Assembly: GCA_022414725.1 (NCBI GenBank)
Contig: CM039462.1
Coordinates: 129,649,113 to 129,713,112 of the forward strand
Reading direction: 5' to 3'
Length of the DNA stretch: 64,000 nucleotides
Source: Microglena sp. YARC
Lineage: Eukaryota; Chlorophyta; Chlorophyceae; Chlamydomonadales; Chlamydomonadaceae
The number at the start of each line of letters is the position of its first letter. Within the stretch, counting starts at the first letter, position 1. This document shows positions 27,101 through 39,100 of this stretch, in pieces. Below the pieces are notes generated by a model. The model worked only from the letters and a program-made list of their open reading frames with translations, ran no database searches and was not told the origin of the DNA. The position numbers and the translations under genes were made by a program.

Positions 27101-30100
27101 CTTGATGTCTTCCCCTCCATTCTCGGCATGCAAGCCCTGTTCCACATACACACTATTATAGACACTCCTCCAACACACACATACTCACACTCACACACAT
27201 ACACGCATATGCACACATACTCACACATACCCACACACTCATACATACATACTCACACACATGCACATCCACACACACATACACAAACATGCACCCACCC
27301 CATTGATGCAGGCCCTCTTGATGTCTTCCCCTCCATTCCCGACATGCAAGCCCTGGACTCTGAGTGGGGTCATAGTGGGATGCGCAGAGCTGCTACCCAA
27401 CAGACGGAGACTGAGGTGGGTCTGAGGATCAGACCGTAGTATCATACAATCATAGGAATCTTACAGTCATGCAAGCCCTGGACTTTGAGTGGGTCAATAG
27501 TGGGATGCGCAGAGCTGCTACACAACAGACGGAGACTGAGGTGGGTCTGAGGATCAGGCCGTTAGTATCTTACAATCATAGGAATCATAGGAATCTTACA
27601 ATCATGCAAGCCCTGGACTTTGAGTGGGTCCGTAGTGGGATGCGCAGAGCTGCTACCCAACAGGCGGAGACTGAGGTGAGTCTGAGGATCTGGCTAAATA
27701 TCATACAATCATATGAATCATAAAATCATGCAAGCCCAGGTCTCTGAGTGGGTCAATAGTGGGATGCGGAGAGCTGCAACACAACAAGCGGAGACTGAGG
27801 TGGGTCTGAGGATCAGGCCGTTAGTATCTTACAATCATAGGAATCATATTAATTATACAGTCATGCCAGCCCTGGTCTCTGAGTGGGTCATAGTTGGATG
27901 CGCAGAGCTGCTACATAACAGGCGGAGACTGAGGTGGGACTGAGGATCAGACCGTTAGTATCATACAATCATATGAATTATACAATCATGCAAGCCCTGG
28001 ACTCTGAGTGGGTCAATAGTGGGATGCGCAGAGCTGCGACCCAACAGGCGGAGACTGAGGTGAGTCTGAGGATCTGGCTAAATATCATACAATCATATGA
28101 ATAATAAAATCATGCAAGCCCAGGTCTCAGAGTGGGATGCGGAGAGCTGCAACACAACAAGCGGAGACTGAGCTGGGGCTGAGGATCAGACCATAGGAAT
28201 CTTACAATCATAGGAATCTTACAATCATGCAAGCCCTGGACTTTGAGTGGGTCCGTAGTGGGATGCGCAGAGCTGCTACACAACAGGCGGAGACTGAGGT
28301 GAGTCTGAGGATCAGACTTTTAGTATCATACAATCATTTGAATCATATGAAATATACAATCATGCAAGCCCTAAACTCTGAGTGGGTCCGTTGTGGGATG
28401 CGGAGAGGTGCTACACAACAGGCGGAGACTGAGGTGGGGCTGAGGATCTGGCTTAATATCATACAATCATGCAAGCCCTGGTCTCTGAGTGGGTCATAGT
28501 GGGATGCGGAGAGCTGCTACTCAACAGGCGTAGACTGAGGTGGGGCTGAGGATCTGGCTTAATATCAGACAGTTAGTGTCAGCTAGTGTCAGACAATAAG
28601 TAGCATACAATTGGTACTACACGATCATAAGAATCGTACAATCATAAGAATAATCATCTATTCCCCATCTACCAGAAGGAAGGTCCCCCAGCCAATAAGT
28701 ACGGTGCAGTACACCGCGAGGGCCATATGAAGGCCAACTGATTTCTTGCTCAACCTCACCCACCAACCCCAGAACCAGAAGGATGTTCCCTCAGCAGCCT
28801 GTACGGCGCAGTACACCGCGAGGGCCATATACAAGTCAACTCATTTTTTGCTCAACCAATTTCAACTGATTTCTTGCTCAACCTCATCCACCAATCCAAA
28901 TGATTTCAACCGATTTCTTACTCAACCTCACCCACCAACCCGAATGATTTCAACCGATTTCTTACTCAACCTCACCCACCAACCCAACCAATTTCATCAA
29001 ATGTTTCAATCAACCTCACCCACCAACCCAACCAATGTCAACCAATTTCTTACTCAACCTCAGCTACCAACCCGCCCGATTCCAACCCATTTCTTGTTCA
29101 ACCTCACCCACCACCCCCAGAACCAGAAGGAATGTCCCCCAGCCAATAAGTACGGCGCAGTACACCGTGAGGGCCATATGAAGGCCAAGTCATTTCTTGC
29201 TCAACCGATTTCAAACGATTTCTTGCTCAACCTCACCCACCAACCCAACTGATTTCTACCAATTTCTTGCTCAACTTCACCCACCAACCCAACAGATTTC
29301 AACCCATTTCTTGCTCAACTTCACCCACCACCCCCAGAACCAGAAGGAAGGTCCCTCAGCCAACCAGTACGGGGTAGTACACCGCGAGGGCTATATGAAT
29401 GTCAACTCATTTCTTACTCAACCTCACCCACTTACCCAACCTGTTTAAAAACATTTCTTGCTCAACCTCACCCACCAACCCAACCAATGTCAACCAATTT
29501 CTTGCTCAACCTCACCCACCAACCCAACCAATTCCAACCCATTTCTTGCTCAACCTCACCCACCAACCCAATCAATTCCAACCAATTTCTTGCTCAACTC
29601 CACCCACCAACCCAACCCATTCCAACCCATTCCTTGTTCAACCTCACCCACCACCCCCAGAACCAGAAGGAAGGTCCCTCAGCCAACCAGTACGGGGCAG
29701 TACACCGCGAGGGCCAGATGAAGATCAAGTTGCGAGCCGCTAGGGGGGCTTTGGACAGCCTCTACACCCCGCGCCTCCTTCCTACCCTCAAACCCTACCA
29801 GTCAACCCTCGCCAACACGGCTTCCCAACAAGATGCAGGCCCCTCCCCCTCCAAGAAGATCCGCCTCCACGTGTCCTCCTCCTCACACCCTACCCACCAG
29901 CCCTCTTCTGGGCTAGGCCCCCCTCCGCCCCCCCGCCCCATTCCTCACGCCCCCCGCCCAAGGCCCCCCTCGCGCGGCAGCGCCTGTTGGCGAAGGCTGG
30001 CACAAGATCGCCTCCGGGGTGTTGTCCACCTTGATGAAGCACCCAACTGCTGCCTGGTTCTCTGACCCGGTGCCCGAGTCTGTGCCGGGCTACTACACCA

Positions 30101-33100
30101 CCATCAAGAGACCTATGGTAAGACCCAGCGCATCGATATTTTGTATAGAGAACCCAACTGCTGCCTGGTTTTCTGACCCGGTGCCCGAGTCAGTCCCGGG
30201 CTCCCACACCACCATCAAGAGGTCAATGGTAGGACGCAGCTCCAGTTGTTTAACCCCTATATATAGCTATCGCTAGTTTTGACCCCGTTTTAGCGAAAAT
30301 ATCGCTGAAAAAGGTAAAAATAACAGTTATATGTTTCCTCCAAAATGGCCCCGAAAGCTATAATAGGCAATGAAAGCTTTAAAAAGCTATTAAAAGCATT
30401 AAAACCCTAGCCCTGGAGACCATAAAGCTAGAAAAAACCCACTTTTAGATTTGGAAAAAACAACTGCCTAGCTCATCGATATACTGTGTAGAGAAGCCAA
30501 GAAAAGAAATGTGTTTTCCAACCCGGTACCCGAGTCAGTGCCGGGCTACTACACCACCATCAAGAGGCCAATGGTAAGACGCAGCTCCAGGGCTTTTTTG
30601 TACCGCTATATATGGTGATCGCTAGTTTCGACCCCGTTTTGGCGGAATTATCTTAATTAATCCTCCCCCCACCCTAGCCCTCACCCTGACCCCTCTTCCT
30701 CACCCACCCTCACCTCCTCAGCCTCCTCCGCGCCCACCCCCCAATCCAACGCCCCCGCCTCCGCCCCCACCCCCCAATCCAACGCCCCCACCCCACCCCA
30801 CCCCCAAAATAACTACCCGTCACCACCACCACCCAACGCAAACCAAACCAACACCCAATCTGAAGCACCCATCACCATCACTAAACCCAACGCAAACCAA
30901 GCCAAGCCAAACCCCCTAACCAAACCACCCACCACCACCCAAACCAAACCAGCGCTAACCAAACCAACACCCCAAACCAAACCAACCTCTACCACAACCC
31001 ACCACTACAACCACCACTACAATAACCCACCACTTCCACCACTACCACCAGGACTTGAACACCATCAGGAAAGGCATCAAGGCCGCCCTCTACAAAACCC
31101 CTGCTGACGTGGCAGCTGATGTGGCGCTGATATGGTCCAACTGCCGAAGTTTCAATAAACCCAAGTCCGACATTTGCAAGGTGGCAGAGGAAGCCAAATC
31201 AGTTTTCCACCAGCTCTGGACGACGTCCGGTCTCGCTAGCTGGACTGCGGCCCCGCCCTTGCCTCCTGGCAGTACTCCGGGCCCCCCTGGCAGTACACAG
31301 GCAGCAGTGCCTGCCAAGTCAGCAACCCAGCGCAGAGCCTCGCTGCCCTCTGCCCTCCCCACACCTGACTCCCACTCCCCCCTTCCGCTCAACTGGTCCC
31401 AGGGGGCCGCCTGCGTGCTCAAGCAGGTGATCAAAGCAGAGGTGGCTTGGCCCTTCCAGGAGCCAGTAGACGTGCTCGAGGTCCCGGATTACCTGAGTGT
31501 GGTGAAGGCACCCATGGATCTGGGCACTGTACAGAAGAAACTACGACAGGGCGTGTACCCCAACCATGATGTACTGCTTACTGACGTGGCGCTTGTCTGG
31601 TCTAACTGCAAGAAGTACAATGCGCCCGGGTCCGTTATAGTGAAGACTGCGGAAGCTGCCGGGAAGCTGTTCCAGCAGCTGTGGGAGAAGGAGGGCCTGC
31701 CCCCCTCGTCCAAAAAGGGGGGCTCTCGTGGGGTGACGCTCAAGGTGACCAGTGGCATGCCCGCCAGGCTGGTAGAACCAACCGCCAAGGGGACCACACC
31801 AATTAGCTCACCACGTGCAAAGCAACGCCAGGCTGGCAGCACTGCTGGCTGCTGGCAGGCCCACGCATCTGCCAGCCTGGACAAGGTTATGGCACAGAAG
31901 CATGTTCACCCTTTCTGTGTGGCTGTGTCAGCCGAAGAGGCTCCAAACTACCACAACATAGTCAAGAAGCCCATGGTAAGCACGCCTAGTGTTGCGGATG
32001 GATTCTGTGTATCAATGTCATGCGCCCAGCCCAGATTCCCCTGTACCCGATACTACTACAACGCTCACACACAGGGTAACCTGACTAGATAGTCAAGCAG
32101 CCCATGGTAAGCACGCTCACTAAACCCTGTGCCCTGTACCCTATACCCTATATGGCATTCTGTGTATCAATGTCATGTGCCCAGCCCAGATCCCCCTGTA
32201 CCCTATACTCTATATGGCGTTCTGTGTATTAATATCATGCGCCCAGCCCAGATCCCCCTGTACCCTATACCCTATATGGCGTTCTGTGTATTAATGTCAT
32301 GCGCCCAGCCCAGATTCCCCTGTACCCTATACCCTATATGGCGTTCTGTGTATTACTGTCATGCGCCCAGTCCAGATCCCCCTGTACCCTACTACTACCA
32401 CAACATAGTCAAGCACCCCATGGTAAGCACGCTCACTAAACCCTGTACCCTATAAATAAATAGTATGCTTTATTTCAAAGCGTGAGGTTGAGGGGGCCAG
32501 CCCCTTTGCTTGCACTAGGGCCAACCACCAATAGACCCTGTATCCTATAAATGAATAGTACGCTTTATTACAAAGCGTGAGGTTAAGGGGGCAAGCCCCT
32601 TTGCTTGCACTAGGGCCAACCACCAATAGACCCTGTACCCTATAAATAAATAGTACGCTTTATTACAAGGCTTAAGGTTGAGGGGGCCAGCCCCTTTGCT
32701 TGCACTAGGGCCAACCACCAATAGACCCTGTACCTTAAACCCTATATGGCATTCTGTGTAGCCATGTCATGTGCCCAGCCCATATCCCCCTTCACCCTAA
32801 AACCTGTACCCTACCGCCATATGTGTGGACATGTCATATGCCCAGCCCTGATCCCCCCACACCCTAAAACCTGTACCCTGTACCCTACCGCCATCTGTGT
32901 CGACATATCACGTCCCCAGCCCTGATCCCCCTAAACCCTAAACCCTGTACCGCCTCTGCAGGACTTGAGCCTCGTTAAGTCTCGCCTTGCTGGCAGCTTC
33001 TACGCCAGCCTGGAGCAGATGCTCGCTGACGTGGCGCTTGTCTGGACCAACTGTGAGGCCTACAACATCAAGCAAAGCCCGATATACCGACTCATGCAAA

Positions 33101-36100
33101 AGGCTAGGACCACTTTCGATAACTCCTTTGCCGAGGCTGGCCTCACCCCACCTGCCCAAGCCACCGACTCACTCGCTCCCAGTGCTGGTGTAGGCTCAGC
33201 TGCTTCTGGTGGGGCAGCTTCCCAGCAGCTGCCACGGCCGCCTCCCCTCACAGGATCTAAAGCAACAGCTGGGGCAGGGGGGGCTCCGCCCCCCCCTCCC
33301 ATGCTGCAAGTCATGTCCCCTGGGGGCGGCAGTGGCAGGGCTCAGGGCACAGGGCGATCCACCCACAGGGGGGAGGCCCCTCCTCCCATGATCCAGGTCG
33401 TGTCCCCTGGGGGCGGCAGTGGCAGGGCTCAGGGCTCAGGACGATCCACCTACAGGGGGGAGGCCCCCCCTCCCATGATCCAGGTCACGTCCCCTGGGGG
33501 CGGCAGTGGCAGGGCTCAGGGCGGGGGGCGATCCACCCACAGGGGGGGTGGGGAGATTCCAGACGACTGGGTCCAGCGCTCCAGGAGGGTTGTACATGAA
33601 GTACAAGAGACCGAGGTGGCTGCGCCCTTTGCTCATCCCGTGTCTGTAGAGGATGCTCCCGACTACTACTCCGTTGTTCAACGTCCTATGGTGAGTGTCA
33701 TGGGGTGGTGATGGTTGTGGTGATGGGGTGATGATGATGGTGGCGGCGCCCTTTGCTCATCCCGTGTCTATAGAGGATGCTCCCGACTACTACTCAGTTG
33801 TCGAACGTCCAATGGTGAGTGTCCTGGGGTGATGATGGTGGTGGTGGTGGTGGTAGTGGTGATGATGAGGGTGATGAAGGTGGCGGCGCCCTTTGCTCAT
33901 CCCGTGTATGTAGAGGACTACTACTCCGTTGTTCAACGTCCTATGGTGAGTGTCATGGGGTGGTGGTGATGGTGGTGGTGATGAGGGTGATCAGGGTGGT
34001 GGCGGCACCCTTTGCTCATCTCGTGTCCGTAGAGGATTATCCCGACTACTACTCCATTGTCCAACGTCCTATGGTGAGTGTCATGGGGTGGTGATGGTGG
34101 TGGTGATGAGGGTGATCAGGGTGGTGGCGACGCCCTGTGCTCATCCCGTGTCCGTAGAGGATTCTCCCGACTACTACTCTGTTGTCCAACATCCTATGGT
34201 GAGTGTCATGGGGTGGTGATGGTGGTGGTGATGAGGGTGATGATGGTGGTGGCGGTGCCCTTTGCTCATCCCGTGTCCGTAGAGGATGCGCCCGATAAAA
34301 CTCAGTTGTCCAACGACCTATGGTGAGTGTCATGGGGTGGTGATGATGGCGGCGCCCTATGCCCATCTCGTGTCTTTAGAGGATGCTCCCGACTACAACT
34401 CTGTTGTCCAACGTCCTATGGTGAGTGTCATGGGGTGATGATGGTGGTGAGGGTGATGATGGTGGCGGCTCCCTTTGCTTATTCCGTGTATGTGTAGGAT
34501 ACGCACGACTACCACTCCGTTGTCCAACATCCTATGATGACTGTCCTTGGGTGATGATAAGGGTGGTGATAGTGGTAATGATGATGGTGGCGGCGCCCTT
34601 TGCTCATCCCGTGTATGTAGAGGACTACTGCTCCGTTGTCCAACGTCCAATGGTGAGTGTCATGGGGCGATGATGGTGGTGGTGGTGGTAGTAGTGGTGA
34701 TGATGAGGGTAGTGATGGTGGCAGCCCCCGTTGCTCATCTTGTGTCCGTAGAGGATGCTCCCGACTACTACTCCGTTGTCCAACGCCCTATGGTGAGTGT
34801 CATGGGGTGATGAGGGTGATGGTGAGGGTGGCGGCGCCCTTTGCCCATCCCATGTCCGTAGAGGATGCTCCCGACCACTACTCAGTTGTCCAACGGCCTA
34901 TGGTGAGTGTCATGGGGTGATGATGGTAGTGGTGATGATGATGATGATGATGGTGGCGGCGCCCTTCGCTCATCCCGAGTCTGTGTAGGATACGCCCGAC
35001 AACTTCTCCGTTGTCCAACGTCCTGTGGTGAGTGTCTTTGGGTGATGATGATGGTGGCGTCGCCCTTTGCTCATCCCGTGTCTGTGTAGGATATGCCCGG
35101 CTACTACTACATTGATCAATGCCCTATGGTGAGTGTCCTGGGGTGATGATAGTGGTGATGATGACGATGGTGGTGTCGCCCTTTGCTCATCCCGTGGATG
35201 TGTAGGATATGCCTGACTACTACTCTGTTGTTCAGCGCCCGGAAGTTATCCCCCAGTTAAGTATAGGGGGTCGGTCAGTCGCAAACACGTAGACAATCTC
35301 ATCTCTAGCTGCACAGAGAATCTATCGCCTCCTGTACCAGCATTCTTGCCATACGTCGCATGAAGGAGTCCCTCCCGCCTGGAGGGTGACACTTACTATG
35401 TCTGCCATGGTGACTTTCCCCAGCTGCAGCGTATGGGAGGGTCCCCTTAACACCACGCCCCTCCAGGCGTTATCTTTTTTTTATAGGGGGTATTATGGTT
35501 AATGTGATGATGATGAAGGTGGTAATGGTGAGTGTCATGGGGCGATGATGAGGTTGATGGTGATGGTGTCTGTGGAGGATGCGCCCGACTACTAATACAT
35601 TGTTCAAGGCCTCGTGGTGAGTAGGGACCGGCATATGATACGATTTTGACCAAAGACGAGTATGATGTTGTATATAAATGGTCACTTCAGCCAAGTCAGA
35701 CTGCTGGAATCCTGTGGTATCATATTGCTGTTCCCTAATGGTGAGTGTCCTGGGGCAATGATGATGATGGTGATGAGGGTCATCATCCCCACACCCCATC
35801 CTCATCAGCCTCGCACCCTAGCCTCATCATCCCCACACTCCATCCTCATCATCAACACACCCAATCCTCATCATCCACACACCCCATCCTCATCATCCTC
35901 GCACCCTAACCTCATCATCCCCACACTCTATCCTCATCATCCCCACACTCAATCCTCATCATCCACACACCCCATCCTCATCAGCCTCGCACCCTAACCT
36001 CATCATCCACACACCCCATCCTCATCATCCCCACACTCAATCCTCATCATCCTCGCACCCTAACCTCATCATCCCCACACCCCATCCTCATCATCCCCAC

Positions 36101-39100
36101 ACTCCATCCTCATCATCCACACACCCCATCCTCATCATCCTCGCACCCTAACCTCATCATCCCCACACTCCATCCTCATCATCTCCACACCCCATCCTCA
36201 TCATCCTCACACCCTATCTCATCATCCTCATCATCCCCACACCCTATCCTCATCATCCCCACACCCCATCCTCATCATCAACACACCCCATCCTCACCAT
36301 CCCCACACCCCATCCTCGTCATCCCGCACCCTAACATCATCCCACACCCCATCCTCATCATCCTAACACCCTATCCATCATCCTCATCATCCCCACACCC
36401 CTCCTCATCATCAAACACACCCCATCCTCATCATCAACACACACCATCTCATCATCAACACACCCCATCCTCATCATCAACACACCCCATCCTCATCATC
36501 CACACACCCCATCCTCATCATCAACACACCCCATCCTCATCATCCACACACCCCATCCCCCTCACACCCTATCCTCATCATCCTCACGCCCCATATCATC
36601 ATCCCCATGCCCCATATCATCATCCCCACGCCCCATATCATCATCCTCATCATCCTCACGCCCCATATCATCATCCTCATTATCCTCACACCCCATATCA
36701 TCATCCTCATCATCCCCATCATCCTCATCATCCCCACGCCCTATCTCATCATCCTCATTCATCCCCACGCCCCATCCCCTCACACCCCATCCTCATTCAT
36801 CCCCACGCCCCCATCTCATCATCCTCATCATCCCCACGCCCCATCCCCCTCACACCTCATCACATCATCCTCATCATCCTCACACCCCATCCCATCATCC
36901 TCATCATCCCCATGCCCCGTCTCGTCATCCTCATCATCCTCACACCCCATCCCATCATCCTCACACCCTATCCTCATCATCCCCACACCCTAACCTCATC
37001 ATCCTCACTCCCCATCTCATCATCCTCATCATCCTCATCATCCTCATCATCCTCACACCCCATCTCCTCATCATCCTCATCATCCTCATACCCCATCTCA
37101 GCATCCTCATCATCCCCACGCCCCATATCATCATCCTCATCATCCCCACGCCCCATATCATCATCCCCACGCCCCATCTCATCATCCTCATCATCCTCAC
37201 ACCCTATCTCATCATCCTCATCATCCCCACACCCTATCCTCATCATCCCCACACCCCATCCTCATCATCCACACACCCCATCCTCATCATCCTCGCACCC
37301 TAACCTCATCATCCCCACACTCCATCCTCATCATCTCCACACCCCATCCTCATCATCCTCACACCCTATCTCATCGTCCTCATCATCCCCACTCCCTATC
37401 CTCATCATCCCCACACCCCATCCTCATCATCAACACACACCATCCTCACCATCCCCACACACCATCCTCGTCATCCTCGCACCCTAACCTCATCATCCCC
37501 ACACCCCATCCTAACACCCTATCTCATCATCCTCATCATCCCCACACCCCATCCTCATCATCCCCACACCCCATCCTCATCATCAACACACCCCATCCTC
37601 ATCATCAACACACCCCATCCTCATCATCAACACACCCCATCCTCATCATCCACACACCCCATCCTCATCATCAACACACCCCATCCTCATCATCCACCCA
37701 CCCCATCTCCCTCACACCCTATCCTCATCATCCTCACGCCCCATATCATCATCCCCACGCCCCATATCATCATCCTCATCATCCTCACGCCCCATATCAT
37801 CATCCTCATTATCCTCACACCCCGTATCATCATCCTCATCATCCTCATCATCCCCATCATCCTCATCATCCCCACGCCCTATCTCATCATCCTCATCATC
37901 CACGCCCCATCCCCCTCACACCCCATCCTCATCATCTCCACGCCCCATCTCATCATCCTCATCATCCCCACGCCCCATCCCCCTCACACCTCATCACATC
38001 ATCCTCATCACCCTTCACACCCCATCCCATCATCCTCATCATCCCCATGCCCCGTCTCGTCATCCTCATCATCCTCACACCCCATCCCATCATCCTCACA
38101 CCCTATCCTCATCATCCCCACACCCTAACCTCATCATCCTCACTCCCCATCTCATCATCCTCATCATCCTCATCATCCTCACACCCCATCTCCTCATCAT
38201 CCTCATCATCCTCATACCCCATCTCAGCATCCTCATCATCCCCACGCCCCATATCATCATCCTCAATCATCCCCACGCCCCATCTCATCATTCCCCACGC
38301 CCATCTCATCATCCTCATCATCCTCACACCCTATCTCATCATCCTCATCATCCCCACACCCTATCCTCATCAACCCCACACCCCATCCTCATCATCCACA
38401 CACCCCATCCTCATCATCCTCGCACCCTAACCTCATCATCCCCACACTCCATCCTCATCATCTCCACACCCCATCCTCATCATCCTCACACCCTATCTCA
38501 TCGTCCTCATCATCCCCACACCCTATCCTCATCATCCCCACACCCCATCCTCATCATCAACACACCCCATCCTCACCATCCCCACACCCCATCCTCGTCA
38601 TCCTCGCACCCTAACCTCATCATCCCCACACCCCATCCTCATCATCCTAACACCCTATCTCATCATCAACACACCCCATCCTCATCATCAACACACCCCA
38701 TCCTCATCATCAACACACCCCATCCTCATCATCAACACACCCCATCCTCATCATCAACACACCCCATCCTCATCATCCACACACCCCATCCTCATCATCA
38801 ACACACCCCATCCTCATCATCCACACACCCCATCTCCCTCACACCCTATCCTCATCATCCTCACGCCCCACATCATCATCCCCACGCCCCATATCATCAT
38901 CCTCATCATCCTCACGCCCCATATCATCATCCTCATTATCCTCACACCCCGTATCATCATCCTCATCATCCTCATCATCCCCATCATCCTCATCATCCCC
39001 ACGCCCTATCTCATCATCCTCATCATCCCCACGCCCCATCCCCCTCACACCCCATCCTCATCATCTCCACGCCCCATCTCATCATCCTCATCATCCCCAC

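Noticed and set aside
33691..35760. CRISPR-like regular array
   Set aside because: Units are contiguous copies of exon plus donor, with no unique spacers between identical repeats; the host is eukaryotic.
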